The notes: generated by a model from the letters alone, not told the origin. Counted from the first letter of the stretch, positions 9,185 through 19,219 are shown. The stretch is DNA of 44,602 bases from Saprospiraceae bacterium (GCA_020437105.1 JAGQWR010000029.1:1-44602), one strand, 5' to 3'. A program made the numbers and translations.

Positions 9185-12100
9185 ATGCAAATGATTAAGT
9201 GTACAAGTTGGACAAAAATTTTTGTGTTTTCCGCGCTGCTTTTCAGCAGTTTTGGATTGCGCGCATCCCACATCGTAGGTGGAGATATTTCATATACCTG
9301 TCTGGGGAATAATCAGTACGAAATAGAACTGAGTGTTTTTCGAGATTGCTTCTACGGAAACCCGGATGCATTTTTTGATAATCCTGCTTCAGTTGGGATT
9401 TTCAATCAATTTGGTATCCTGGTTACGGAGATCAAGATGTATTACATGGCCGATGATACGCTGGACAATGTATTGAACGATCCTTGTCTTTTTGTGCCGT
9501 CGGATGTTTGTGTGCATACGACCACTTATCGAAAAACCGTAACACTGCCATCCATCCCGGGTGGGTACCAGATCGTTTATCAGCGTTGTTGTCGGAATCA
9601 GACTATTAATAATATCGAACTTCCGGATGAAACCGGTGGAACGTATTTCGTGTTCCTGAGGGAAGCAGCAATGGCGGTTTGTAATAGCAGTCCGAAGTTT
9701 GGAGGGGTTGCTCCAATATTTATATGTGTAAATAAGGAGATCGACTATGACCATTCGGCGATAGATGTTGATGGAGATTCGCTGGTATATAAGCTATGTA
9801 CACCTTTTGCCGGAGCGACGCTGGCAAACCCAAAACCGATTCCGCCAAATGCACCTCCTTATGAGGAAGTTGTTTGGGTTCCGCCTTATAGTGAATCAGA
9901 TATGTTGGGTAATCCGAATGATCCCCTCGCCATCGATCCGGAAACAGGCTATTTATCGGGCTTGCCTACTATAATGGGGCAATTTGTTGTCGGAATATGT
10001 GTCGAGGAATACCGTAACGGTGTCCTTTTATCCAGAGTGCGTCGGGATTTTCAATATAATGTGGGTGTCTGTGGAGAGATTATCTCTGCCTTTTTTGCGC
10101 CGGTTGCCCAATGTGATGATCTGACTGTAACCTTCGAGAATGAAAGTACCCTAACCAATAATTTTAAATGGTTTTTTGATTCGGATGGAGATTTAAGTCT
10201 GCAATCCACACAGGAAAATCCGGTTTATAACTTCCCGGATACAGGTACATATAATGTGATGTTGATTGCGGAGCCCGGAAGTATTTGTGTGGATACCTTT
10301 ACGCAGGAGATTTTCCTACAGTACAATTCGCTCTTTGCAAATTATGATATTGATGTTTTTGATTGTTCGGATAGCTCCGTTATTTCCATAACGGATATGT
10401 CTTTTGATACGGTAACTGCCCCGGTGGAATGGCTCTGGACGGTGAGTTATGATGGGCAAACCCAGACCTCAGAGGAGCAAAATCCGCTCTTTTACTTACC
10501 TAGTCCGGTAACCGCTACGGTCGAGTTGATTGTGCGATCGGAAACGGGATGTGAGCAGACCTTAGTGCAGCAGGTGCAAACTGGTCAAGACAATCCGGGA
10601 TCGCTTTTAGATGATTTTCTTCAAATTTGTTATGGCGATAGTATAGAACTTAATCCAAATTATCAGCAAATCGGGAACCATCCATATCAATGGAGTCCGC
10701 CCGGTTTATTTGGGAATCCGACAGAACCTAACCCGACAGTAGCGCCTGAATCTACTACGGTCTATACCGTGTCTATTGAGGCACCCGGAGCGTTCTGTTC
10801 TTATGAAAAAGAAATAACGGTTGAAGTAACCTTGCTGCCGGAATTGGATTTTGACTATTCTGTGAATTGTGACGGATATACCGTTGATTTTAGTAACAGC
10901 AGTATCAATAGTCCCGGATATGAATGGAACTTTGGCGACCCCGGTACATCCGGAGATACCTCCACCGATTCAGATCCAAGTTATGTATATCCTGAATTTG
11001 GCCCTTATCAGGTGACGCTTACCACACCAGCTTCGGCATTGTGTAAGGATACCATTTCGACCATAATTGATGTACCTGAGCGGATTCTGATTGCCGGTTT
11101 TGATTACGCACTACTTTCCTGCGAATCGACCCAACAAACCATTGAATTTAACGATTTGTCGGTTAATAACCTCACAACTACTGTGCAATGGGATTGGGAC
11201 TTTGGACCGCTTGGTACAGCTACGGGTACGAATCCGACTATTACGGTCAATTCAGATCAGACTGTTACAGCTACCCTGACAATTACTACAGATGAAGGTT
11301 GTACATCGACTTATACTGAATCATTCGACGTAAGTCTCATTCAGACAAATCTGGAAACGCCGAAACTTATTTGTCGGGGTGGATCGGTGGAGTTAAATCC
11401 ATTAGGTAATCCGGCTTATCAATATCAGTGGTCTCCTTCTACGGGGCTCGACTTTACGGACGTGATGAATCCGATTGCCAGTCCGAATGAAACAACCGTA
11501 TATACCGTAACAGTTACACAATTTGGTTTTGATACCTGTAGTATTATCCGGAATGTCATTGTGGTGGTACCTCCGGATATTGAGTTGTCAACAACGGGTG
11601 ATGTAACAACCTGTGATGGGGAGGCTACCGTTTTGGCTTCCACTGTTGAATTGGCGGATTTGGAATGGTTTGACCAGACGAATATGGTAATTGATATAGA
11701 TAATGAATTGACTGTTCCTGTTTCCGGGGTAAACCAATATGAAGTAGTTGCAACAGACCAATTTGGCTGTGTCGAATCAGAAATAGTGACTATTTCAGGT
11801 GGCCCGGTATCTATTGAAGCAGGGCCGGATCAGATCGTTTGTTCGAACGAGCCTATTAATGTTTTTGTACAGAATCTGGATCCAAATGACGTTTTGACAT
11901 ACAACTGGTCACCTGGAAGCGGGATTGTTTCGGGAGCAAATACAGCGACTCCTGTTATTTCTAATGCAGCTGGCGAAACCACGTTTTATGTAGAAGTTGA
12001 AAGCCAGTTTGGTTGTACTTCCAATGATACCGTGTTTGTAGCGGTAGTGGATAGTGCTATTGATCTCGACTTTGAGGCCATTGTGCAATGTAATGGATCG

Positions 12101-14779
12101 ACAGTTGAGTTTGTAAACCAGAGTTCGAATGCGTATAACTATGTTTGGAATTTTGGTGATCCTACTACTACGGCTGATACCTCAACGTTGGCGAACCCAT
12201 CCTATACCTATCAGGAAATGGGGACATATTATGCACAGCTGACTATCCTGTACAATGACCTGAGTTGTGTGGATGACGCGATCGTGCCTATTGAGATTGA
12301 GGAGCCAATTTTATATGCGGATTTTGATTTTCAATATGATAATTGTTCGGAGGATAGCATCGTGATTTCTTTCACTGATTTGTCTTTTAACTTCCTGGAC
12401 GATACGAATGGCTGGACATGGACATTCAGTAATGGAGAGGTTATAAACGAGCAAAATCCGACCATTACCATTTATTATTTTGATGCGCCTTTGTCGGCGA
12501 ATTTGACAATCAATACAGAGATTGGATGTTCGGCTTCCTTGACAGAACAGATTAACGTCGAATTCATTCAAACGAGTTTGGCGGATACCATTGTTCTGTG
12601 TTATGGCGACACCACGCAATTGAATCCGACAGGTAATACGGGCTATACTTATTCCTGGTTCCCGACTACGGGGCTTGATGATCCGAGTGCCGCGAATCCA
12701 AATGCATCTCCGGATGTAACGACGACTTATTACACCAACGTCACCTTATTTGGTGCGGATACCTGTTCTATTCAGCGGGAAATAACCGTTTTTGTGCCAA
12801 CGCCAATTGAAGTGGATGCTACCGAAGATAATGTGACCTGCTGGTTGCCGGTAGATCTGAACGTGGTTGGGAATGTGGCTCCACTGGATTATACCTGGTA
12901 TGCAAACGGCGATATTATTGGCACCGGACCGGATATTAACGTAGTACCGGATACGACTACTTTGTATTATGTTTTCGGAGAAGATCAATATAACTGTTTC
13001 AACTTTGATAGCTTGTATATCACTGTTCCGGAGATTATAGAACTCGAAACAACGCCGGATTCGATCACATGTGGGCAGCCAATTATTATTTCGGTTGACG
13101 GAAATGTGAATCCGCTTGAATATGTGTGGACGGATGCAAACGGCGTTGTAATTGGCATGGGCTCTACCTTGGAGGTAGATCCGACCGTTTCGGAAGTTTA
13201 CTACATAGATGTTTTCGACCAGTATCAATGTACGGTAGGAGATAGTGTTTTGGTAACAAACGGAGAGGTTGATCTTACAACTGATGGTATTGTGATTTCA
13301 TGTCCAGTTGATTCGATCCAACTCAATGCGATCAATTTGGATGCTATCGATATGCTCGACTACCAATGGGAAGTTGTAGTAGGCGGGGGAATGATACTGA
13401 GCGGCGGAAATACTTCCATGCCTTGGGTTTCGACTAATCCGGGCGTGAATATTTTTCATGTGGATGTAGAGAATCAGTTTGGATGTACCTATCTGGATTC
13501 GGTAACCGTAATCATGTCGGCATTCGAGCCGATTGTGTTGGATACTATTCGGATTTGTCCGGGTATTTCAACGCCGATAAATCCGGGTGCTAATGGCAAT
13601 TACGAATATGTATGGTCTCCTGCCATCGGGTTGGATGACAACACCTTACCTAATCCGGAAGCAACCCTGTTTGAGGATATGGTTTATACTGTAATGATTA
13701 CCGATTTTGGGGGTGTGGATACCTGTGGTGCTGAGTTGCAGGTTTACGTACAGGTTAACCCGGATATGGAGCTCAGTACATTTGGGGATACAATTCTCTG
13801 CGATTATGGAGATGTAGGGGTTTCTGCAAATTCCATTTATGGAGAAGCCTATACCTGGTATGATGATGAAGGGCTGACCAATCAGATTGGAACAGGGGAT
13901 GAAATAACTGTTTCTCCTGTTGGAGCAAGCACATATTGGGTTGTATCGGAGGATGATTTAGGATGTTTAGATACAGGTCAGGTATTAATCAATGCATTCC
14001 CACTTGACTTCTATCTACAGCCGGATTATGATCTTTGTATCAACCAGGAATTAGAGATTGAGGTAATCAATAATGCCGGGGATCAAATCCTGACTTATCT
14101 CTGGGGCCCTAGTGGCGAAATCATTATGGGCGGTACGTCTGCTGTTGCGACGGTGAGTCCGCAGGATACTTCCATCTACTTTGTGACGGTGACCAATCAA
14201 TACGGCTGTGAGGGCATGGATACCACCCAGGTAAATGTCATTGATATGGGCGTTGGTTTATTTGCGCTTGCTGAACCGGATACGATCATCTTAAATTCGG
14301 GCATGGTTTCTTATTTAACAACGATTGATTTCCCCGGATACGATTATACCTGGTCTCCAGCTGAGTCGCTGGATTATGCGGATATATTTAATCCGATTGC
14401 ATCTCCTGAAGAGACTACGACATATATCGTATCAGTAGAAGGAGATAATGGTTGTAGTTCCAGCCGGGAAGTGACGGTAGTTGTTATTGATCCGAGTTGT
14501 TCTGAGCCATTTGTTTTCATACCAAGCGGCTTTACGCCGAATGGAGATGGGGAGAATGATGTGTTTTACGTACGCGGAAACAATATTGATGAGGTTTATC
14601 TGGCGGTGTACAATCGTTGGGGGCAGAAATTGTTTGAGACCAACGACAAGGAAATAGGCTGGGATGGTGTATTCAAAGGCCGGGAATTGCCGCCTGATGT
14701 TTACGGATTTTACCTGGAAGCGAAGTGTTTCAATGGTGATACGTATTTCAAGAAAGGGAATATCACGCTAATCCGATAA
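9185..14779 (+). CDS. Giant PKD-repeat surface protein with T9SS type B sorting domain
   Basis: This is a secreted 1864-residue protein. The signal peptide ends at LRAS, before HIVGGDISYTCLGNNQYEI, a start common in Bacteroidota PKD proteins. The middle is a chain of PKD and Ig-like domains; PKD cores read YEWNFGDPG, WDWDFGPLG and YVWNFGDP. Cysteine-bounded modules repeat the pattern [L/I]C-x-G...LNP...YxWSP..GL..[N]P..SP..TTxYTV at least five times. A long stretch around residues 550-800 recurs around 960-1210. The C-terminus (about 1780-1864) is the gliding-motility type B sorting domain: FIPSGFTPNGDGENDVF, VYNRWGQKLFET, GWDGVFKG, then GNITLIR at the very end. Such proteins are exported by the T9SS and stay on the surface as adhesins or motility filaments. 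The row PorP/SprF, PorE-like, giant suggests one export unit. Confidence 0.95.
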   Translation: MQMIKCTSWTKIFVFSALLFSSFGLRASHIVGGDISYTCLGNNQYEIELSVFRDCFYGNPDAFFDNPASVGIFNQFGILVTEIKMYYMADDTLDNVLNDPCLFVPSDVCVHTTTYRKTVTLPSIPGGYQIVYQRCCRNQTINNIELPDETGGTYFVFLREAAMAVCNSSPKFGGVAPIFICVNKEIDYDHSAIDVDGDSLVYKLCTPFAGATLANPKPIPPNAPPYEEVVWVPPYSESDMLGNPNDPLAIDPETGYLSGLPTIMGQFVVGICVEEYRNGVLLSRVRRDFQYNVGVCGEIISAFFAPVAQCDDLTVTFENESTLTNNFKWFFDSDGDLSLQSTQENPVYNFPDTGTYNVMLIAEPGSICVDTFTQEIFLQYNSLFANYDIDVFDCSDSSVISITDMSFDTVTAPVEWLWTVSYDGQTQTSEEQNPLFYLPSPVTATVELIVRSETGCEQTLVQQVQTGQDNPGSLLDDFLQICYGDSIELNPNYQQIGNHPYQWSPPGLFGNPTEPNPTVAPESTTVYTVSIEAPGAFCSYEKEITVEVTLLPELDFDYSVNCDGYTVDFSNSSINSPGYEWNFGDPGTSGDTSTDSDPSYVYPEFGPYQVTLTTPASALCKDTISTIIDVPERILIAGFDYALLSCESTQQTIEFNDLSVNNLTTTVQWDWDFGPLGTATGTNPTITVNSDQTVTATLTITTDEGCTSTYTESFDVSLIQTNLETPKLICRGGSVELNPLGNPAYQYQWSPSTGLDFTDVMNPIASPNETTVYTVTVTQFGFDTCSIIRNVIVVVPPDIELSTTGDVTTCDGEATVLASTVELADLEWFDQTNMVIDIDNELTVPVSGVNQYEVVATDQFGCVESEIVTISGGPVSIEAGPDQIVCSNEPINVFVQNLDPNDVLTYNWSPGSGIVSGANTATPVISNAAGETTFYVEVESQFGCTSNDTVFVAVVDSAIDLDFEAIVQCNGSTVEFVNQSSNAYNYVWNFGDPTTTADTSTLANPSYTYQEMGTYYAQLTILYNDLSCVDDAIVPIEIEEPILYADFDFQYDNCSEDSIVISFTDLSFNFLDDTNGWTWTFSNGEVINEQNPTITIYYFDAPLSANLTINTEIGCSASLTEQINVEFIQTSLADTIVLCYGDTTQLNPTGNTGYTYSWFPTTGLDDPSAANPNASPDVTTTYYTNVTLFGADTCSIQREITVFVPTPIEVDATEDNVTCWLPVDLNVVGNVAPLDYTWYANGDIIGTGPDINVVPDTTTLYYVFGEDQYNCFNFDSLYITVPEIIELETTPDSITCGQPIIISVDGNVNPLEYVWTDANGVVIGMGSTLEVDPTVSEVYYIDVFDQYQCTVGDSVLVTNGEVDLTTDGIVISCPVDSIQLNAINLDAIDMLDYQWEVVVGGGMILSGGNTSMPWVSTNPGVNIFHVDVENQFGCTYLDSVTVIMSAFEPIVLDTIRICPGISTPINPGANGNYEYVWSPAIGLDDNTLPNPEATLFEDMVYTVMITDFGGVDTCGAELQVYVQVNPDMELSTFGDTILCDYGDVGVSANSIYGEAYTWYDDEGLTNQIGTGDEITVSPVGASTYWVVSEDDLGCLDTGQVLINAFPLDFYLQPDYDLCINQELEIEVINNAGDQILTYLWGPSGEIIMGGTSAVATVSPQDTSIYFVTVTNQYGCEGMDTTQVNVIDMGVGLFALAEPDTIILNSGMVSYLTTIDFPGYDYTWSPAESLDYADIFNPIASPEETTTYIVSVEGDNGCSSSREVTVVVIDPSCSEPFVFIPSGFTPNGDGENDVFYVRGNNIDEVYLAVYNRWGQKLFETNDKEIGWDGVFKGRELPPDVYGFYLEAKCFNGDTYFKKGNITLIR

Positions 14780-14804
14780 GCAGCAAATGGGGAGCTAAAA
14801 TGGG

Positions 14805-14841
14805 AAAGCGGCCAGGTCTGGATTGACCTGGCCGCTTTTTT
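14805..14841 (+). terminator. Intrinsic terminator of the giant PKD gene
   Basis: The arms AAAGCGGCCAGGTC (14805-14818) and GACCTGGCCGCTTT (14825-14838) pair perfectly over 14 bases around the loop TGGATT and run into T residues. It lies 26 bases after the stop codon of the giant gene and closes the T9SS type B module. Confidence 0.93.
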
Positions 14842-14851
14842 ATTTGCGGTC

Positions 14852-14919
14852 ATTTTCGACCTGTCAGGTTCCGGACCTGTCAGGTCAGCAACCTGACAGG
14901 TTGCCAACCTGTCGAAAAT
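14852..14919. repeat. Palindromic repeat array with a 16-base period (ACCTGTCAGGT)
   Basis: The near-palindrome ACCTGTCAGGT occurs at 14859-14869 and 14875-14885, its complement form ACCTGACAGGT at 14891-14901, and a half copy ACCTGTCG at 14907-14914. The starts are exactly 16 bases apart. The outer ends are also inverted (ATTTTCGAC on the left, GTCGAAAAT on the right), so the whole element can fold as one or several hairpins. It sits between the terminator of the giant gene and the convergent end of the protease gene. It may be a dispersed intergenic repeat or a second, bidirectional end signal. Confidence 0.85.
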
Positions 14920-14935
14920 TATGTTAAGCTGGATT

Positions 14936-16138
14936 TCAATCAAACAGGTTTCTTCGTTCCAGTATGAACATTTTACTGCTGTCTCCTTCAGCTACTTCGA
15001 TCTGAATTTCCTGGACATTTAGGATTTCATTTTGGTTTAAAAAATAGCGACAATAAGTATCTAATCCACCCGACCTAAAGTCGTAGTCCGCTATTTGTAA
15101 GATTTGCTGCCCAATTTGCAGACCAGCCTCCTGCGCAGGACTGCGGTCATAAATGAGGCCAACCTGTAGCTGGTTATCCCGAAAGGAGGTCGTAAATCCG
15201 AAACTGTAAAAGGTTGATTGTGTTAAATCCTGCCTCGCACTTAAATATACCCGCTTTGCCTGCCAGTCTAAGGTGACTATAAAATGCCTGAAAAAACTAT
15301 TGCCTACCGATCCTTTCCCTTTGCCCGATGCTGAAGCCACTAACTTGGGAAATGTATCAGCAGCCATCGAGAATTCTGGTAGGATGAATTGCCACAGGGT
15401 ATCTTTTACCTGTCCATAGATTCCCGCTGATCCATATCCTTCTCCCCTAATAGATTCTAGTTCTATTTCCGATTTCAATCGACTAAGCATCTGGTTGGAA
15501 AATTTCACATCCAGATTGCCACCCAAATCTAAAGTGAGGCCTTTGAAGGTTTGATTACCCACTTTTAGATCTATGTGCGGGGTGCCCTGGTTTGTCGTTG
15601 TGAAGGGGATGCTTAGCGTATCTGGGGTTAATTTCAGATGGGGGAGATCACTCGAAATTCGAATAACCAGCTTTTCATAATCGATTTGCCAAAAAGCCTG
15701 GCGCATCAGGTTGGCCCCAATAAGTCCATCAACTTTAAAACAGGCTAATTGGGGTACCTTAGACCAGTCAGCTACAATGGCCCCAAAATCCAAAAAATGC
15801 AAGTTGCCAATATACAAAGAGTCCAGTTTTGAATAGGGGAGTGATTGGCGTCCTCCCTGCGAATCTGTAACCTGGCTTTCTAATAAAATAGGAAGCTTTA
15901 ATTTTTGGGCAAGTTCGCTCGAAATAACATTAGGCGCTCCGGTATCAAAAATCATCCGGTAACTTTCTCCCTGAATACCAACTTCCAGTACGATGAGCCC
16001 GGATACCAGCTCAAACGGAATCTCCTCCAAAAAGAATTCCTGCGAAATGCTTCCCGCTTGAAAGAGTTTGGAAATCCGAATACTCTTGCAAGCACTACTG
16101 CTAAGCAAGAGGAGCAGGTAGATAAAAATTCTATTCAT
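14936..16138 (-). CDS. Aspartyl-protease-like lipoprotein with PDZ domain
   Basis: A 400-residue lipoprotein: the ATG at 16138 gives MNRIFIYLLLLLSSSAC with the lipobox cysteine at position 17; an upstream extension of 13 codons would spoil the signal peptide. Two retropepsin-like lobes follow. The first carries the classic catalytic motif FDTGAPNVIS (D65-T66-G67). The second has LDLGGNLD (D204) where DTG would be expected, so its active-site threonine is leucine. A PDZ domain closes the protein (about 315-385, containing SPAQEAGLQIGQQILQIADY). Bacteroidota have many such retropepsin/PDZ proteins; substrates are mostly unknown. It is probably envelope-anchored and acts on peptides or proteins in the periplasm or at the surface. 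It follows the pyrophosphatase gene on the same strand but is separated from it by a terminator. Confidence 0.85.
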   Translation of the reverse strand: MNRIFIYLLLLLSSSACKSIRISKLFQAGSISQEFFLEEIPFELVSGLIVLEVGIQGESYRMIFDTGAPNVISSELAQKLKLPILLESQVTDSQGGRQSLPYSKLDSLYIGNLHFLDFGAIVADWSKVPQLACFKVDGLIGANLMRQAFWQIDYEKLVIRISSDLPHLKLTPDTLSIPFTTTNQGTPHIDLKVGNQTFKGLTLDLGGNLDVKFSNQMLSRLKSEIELESIRGEGYGSAGIYGQVKDTLWQFILPEFSMAADTFPKLVASASGKGKGSVGNSFFRHFIVTLDWQAKRVYLSARQDLTQSTFYSFGFTTSFRDNQLQVGLIYDRSPAQEAGLQIGQQILQIADYDFRSGGLDTYCRYFLNQNEILNVQEIQIEVAEGDSSKMFILERRNLFD

Positions 16139-16161
16139 TAGGTGTGGTCGTTCTAAAAACA

Positions 16162-16200
16162 AAACGCCCCGAAACACAAGCAGTTGCGTTCGGGGCGTTT
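16162..16200 (-). terminator. Intrinsic terminator of the pyrophosphatase gene
   Basis: AAACGCCCCGAA (16162-16173) pairs perfectly with TTCGGGGCGTTT (16189-16200). Read on the minus strand, the hairpin is followed by TTTTGTTTTT. It lies 20 bases after the stop codon of the membrane pyrophosphatase and separates it from the protease gene. Confidence 0.88.
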
Positions 16201-16219
16201 GTTGTATATTTTATCCTGT

Positions 16220-18427
16220 TTAGAGCAGTGGTGCAATAACCAATGCAACAACAGACATCAATTTAAGGAGGATGTTAAGAGAAGGACCGGAAGTGTCTTT
16301 AAATGGATCACCTACCGTGTCTCCTACAACAGTCGCTTTGTGTGGCTCAGAACCTTTGTAGTACATCTGGCCATTAATCTCTACACCTTCTTCAAACATT
16401 TTCTTCGCATTATCCCATGCACCACCGGCATTGGATTGGAAGATTGCCATCAGTACACCTGTTACCGTAACACCGGCAAGCAAGCCACCAAGCATCTCTG
16501 CACCCATTGCGCTACCTAAGCCCAGAAGACCCGGAGTAACACCAACAACTACAGGCGCTAAAACAGCCAAAAGACCCGGACGTACCATCTCGCGAATGGA
16601 AGCAGCAGTAGAAATTTCTACGCACTTGCCATATTCGGCCTTACCGTCTGCCTCATCAAAAGTATCCTGATCAGCTTTATTCCACTCAGCATATTCTTTG
16701 CCGTCGTTTTTCTTCATAACATCCAGTGCAGCACGTAGCTGAGGAATGTCTTTAAACTGACGACGAACTTCCTGGATCATATCCATTGCTGCACGTCCTA
16801 CAGCACCCATAGAGAGCGCAGAGAACAAGAATGGAAGCATACCACCAACAAACAGCGCAGCCATTACGTAAGGGCTGGTAATATTGATCGTACTAACAAT
16901 CGCATCAGGGTGCGATAAATTGTATGCAGTAATAAAGGCCGCAAACAGCGCCAAAGCAGTTAAAGCCGCAGAACCAATTGCAAATCCTTTACCAATCGCA
17001 GCAGTTGTGTTACCTACAGCGTCCAGTTTGTCGGTTCGACCCCGAACTTCTTTAGGAAGATCAGCCATCTCGGCAATACCACCGGCATTGTCGGAAATTG
17101 GTCCGTATGCATCAACAGCAAGTTGGATACCTGTGTTTGAAAGCATACCAACAGCTGCAATCGCAATACCATACAAGCCGGCAAAAGAATAAGAACCAAC
17201 AATTGCAACAGCCAGGATTAAAATCGGAATAGCAGTTGATTGCATGCCTACACCCAGACCTGCAATAATGTTGGTAGCAGAACCGGTAAGAGATTGGTTA
17301 ACAATACTCCGTACTGGTTTGGTACCAGTACCTGTATAGTATTCTGTGATCATTCCAATAAGCAAACCACCGGCCAAACCAAAAATAACGGCCCAAAATA
17401 CACCCATAGAAGTGTAAGTGATTTCGTTGAAGGTCCATGTGGCAGGTAGCATGAATTTTACAATCGCAAAAGTGGCTGCAAGCATCAGCGCCGCTGAAAG
17501 AAATTCACCTTGATTCAATGCCTTTTGAGGGTCACCACCTTCTTTTACGCGAACGAAGAATGTGCCGATGATAGATGTAATAATACCTACACTGGCCAGA
17601 GCCAATGGAAGTAATACAGCATTTAAACCACCAAAGTCATTCGTGTCTTCATATCCTGTGATGCCGATAAATGCAGCTCCAAGTACCATCGTACCAATAA
17701 TAGAACCTACATAACTTTCAAAAAGGTCAGCACCCATTCCGGCAACATCACCTACGTTGTCACCAACGTTATCTGCAATGGTTGCAGGGTTTAACGGGTG
17801 ATCCTCCGGAATACCAGCTTCCACTTTTCCAACCAGGTCAGCTCCAACGTCGGCAGCTTTGGTGTAAATACCACCACCTACACGTGCAAAAAGCGCGATA
17901 GAGGAAGCACCGAAGGAAAATCCGGTAATAACCGTAATAACTTTATTGATGTCCCAGCCAATGTTGGAATAGATCAGGAATAAAGATCCCAGTCCAAGTA
18001 CGCCGAGACCAACTACGCCCATGCCCATTACGGAGCCACCGGCGAAGGCAACTTCAAGTGCTTTACCAAGACTTGTACGCGCTGCGTTTGTGGTACGTAC
18101 GTTGGCTTTGGTAGCCACCTTCATACCAATAAAACCGGCAAGTGCTGAACATAGAGCACCCAACACAAAGGAAAGCGCAATTAAAGGCGAAGATCCTTCT
18201 GTATTACCTGTAACGCCCAGTAGAATGGCAACAGCTAAAACAAAGATGGAAAGCACCCGGTATTCGGCTTTCAAAAAAGCCATGGCACCATCTGCAATGT
18301 TTTCTGCAATACGGCCCATACGCTCCGTTCCAATTTCTTGCTTGGTTACCCAGGCGGAACGCCAAAATGTGTAAAGCAAGGCCAAAACCCCAAATACAGG
18401 AATGGCCATAGTCAATGTATCACCCAT
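16220..18427 (-). CDS. hppA: K+-dependent ion-translocating membrane pyrophosphatase
   Basis: This 735-residue inner-membrane pump couples hydrolysis of pyrophosphate to export of H+ and/or Na+. Many transmembrane helices are present. The pyrophosphate- and magnesium-binding motifs are [11 protein letters not shown] (193-203) and [19 protein letters not shown] (219-237), and a C-terminal acidic loop is also kept. The potassium-determining motif reads [10 protein letters not shown], with alanine at 476 and glycine at 479, where potassium-independent enzymes have lysine and threonine. This indicates the K+-dependent subgroup. Whether it moves protons, sodium or both cannot be decided by eye. 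It is a single-gene unit with its own promoter (18527-18557) about 100 bases upstream and a terminator just downstream. Confidence 0.97.
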   Translation of the reverse strand: MGDTLTMAIPVFGVLALLYTFWRSAWVTKQEIGTERMGRIAENIADGAMAFLKAEYRVLSIFVLAVAILLGVTGNTEGSSPLIALSFVLGALCSALAGFIGMKVATKANVRTTNAARTSLGKALEVAFAGGSVMGMGVVGLGVLGLGSLFLIYSNIGWDINKVITVITGFSFGASSIALFARVGGGIYTKAADVGADLVGKVEAGIPEDHPLNPATIADNVGDNVGDVAGMGADLFESYVGSIIGTMVLGAAFIGITGYEDTNDFGGLNAVLLPLALASVGIITSIIGTFFVRVKEGGDPQKALNQGEFLSAALMLAATFAIVKFMLPATWTFNEITYTSMGVFWAVIFGLAGGLLIGMITEYYTGTGTKPVRSIVNQSLTGSATNIIAGLGVGMQSTAIPILILAVAIVGSYSFAGLYGIAIAAVGMLSNTGIQLAVDAYGPISDNAGGIAEMADLPKEVRGRTDKLDAVGNTTAAIGKGFAIGSAALTALALFAAFITAYNLSHPDAIVSTINITSPYVMAALFVGGMLPFLFSALSMGAVGRAAMDMIQEVRRQFKDIPQLRAALDVMKKNDGKEYAEWNKADQDTFDEADGKAEYGKCVEISTAASIREMVRPGLLAVLAPVVVGVTPGLLGLGSAMGAEMLGGLLAGVTVTGVLMAIFQSNAGGAWDNAKKMFEEGVEINGQMYYKGSEPHKATVVGDTVGDPFKDTSGPSLNILLKLMSVVALVIAPLL

Positions 18428-18526
18428 AGGATAAAAGTTTGTTGTTTAGCATGTTTACCGGAAGACTTTGTTCGAACAGCCTGACGCTAAAAGAAAGCGC
18501 AGACCCCGGTTTTTCGTTTCGCGGTG

Positions 18527-18557
18527 CAAAGCTAAGTCAATATTTCTGTTTGTACAA
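18527..18557 (-). promoter_or_regulatory. Promoter of the pyrophosphatase gene
   Basis: On the minus strand a TTG (complement of 18555-18557) is followed after 20 bases by TAGCTTTG (complement of 18527-18534), a full match to TTG-N19/20-TAnnTTTG. The leader to the hppA ATG would be roughly 95 bases, with no obvious hairpin of riboswitch type. Confidence 0.65.
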
Positions 18558-18613
18558 CAAATCATACCATGCTATTGAAACTAGCTTCAATGTGCCAAAT
18601 AGGCAAAAGCAGG

Positions 18614-19198
18614 TTATTTAGTAGCCGGAGTCCAGCTCCGTACCTTTTCGCCGACAGGCTTTCTGTCAACAGGAGGAGCCTGCCCGTCAAAATAGCCCAT
18701 ATAGAAAAGACCCAGACAGCGCTCGCCCGACGCTAACTGTAAAAACTCGCCCGCCTTAATAATAGAGGAAGGCGAACTCCAATAAGCGCCAATACCATAA
18801 GCTGTACAACTCAACCACATATTCTGCACCGCAGAGGCCACCGCTGCCACCTCTTCCCATTCCGGTAATCGCTCTTCCGGGTCGCGCTGCATGCAGATAG
18901 CAATGACAATAGAAGCCTGAACAGGCTTTATGCGAATATTCTTCAACTTGATCTCGGATTGCTTTTCCGCAGGGGTATTTGCGAGGTAGTAATTTCCCAG
19001 ATAATCGCTGAGGTGCTGCCTGTTGGCACCTTCAAATACGATGAAACGCCAGGGCTCAGTTTTTTTATGTGTTGGTGCCCAATTGGCATTCTCCAGGATC
19101 TCCTGCAAAACCGCCTGCTCAATAGGCCTTTCGGAATATTGTTTCGGATAGATGCTCCGACGGGTACGAATGATATTATTGAGTGATTCGGGCAACAT
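18614..19198 (-). CDS. Nitroreductase family protein
   Basis: This is a small FMN-dependent oxidoreductase of 194 residues. The N-terminus IIRTRRSIYPKQYSERPIEQ carries the flavin phosphate-binding RTRRS segment. ENANWAPTHKKTEPWRF is the typical second flavin-contact region, and the middle (AAVASAVQNMWLSC, GIGAYWSSP) fits the YdjA-like single-domain branch. Such enzymes reduce nitro compounds, quinones or other electron acceptors with NAD(P)H; the natural substrate is unknown. The ATG at 19198 is preferred over a TTG at 19222, because a -7 promoter element (19220-19227, minus strand) overlaps the latter and would give a leader of about 15 bases to the former. It is divergent from a small membrane protein, with palindromes between the two promoters. 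Confidence 0.9.
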   Translation of the reverse strand: MLPESLNNIIRTRRSIYPKQYSERPIEQAVLQEILENANWAPTHKKTEPWRFIVFEGANRQHLSDYLGNYYLANTPAEKQSEIKLKNIRIKPVQASIVIAICMQRDPEERLPEWEEVAAVASAVQNMWLSCTAYGIGAYWSSPSSIIKAGEFLQLASGERCLGLFYMGYFDGQAPPVDRKPVGEKVRSWTPATK

Positions 19199-19219
19199 GT
19201 TTAGCTGTTTTATTGGCAG

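Noticed and set aside
14852..14919. Possible CRISPR or transposon end
   Set aside because: A 16-base period is too short for CRISPR, and no transposase or target duplication is seen nearby.
14710..14943. 77-codon minus-strand frame over the terminator and palindrome array
   Set aside because: It is built from the repeat array and the end of the giant gene on the other strand; no homologous-looking protein features.
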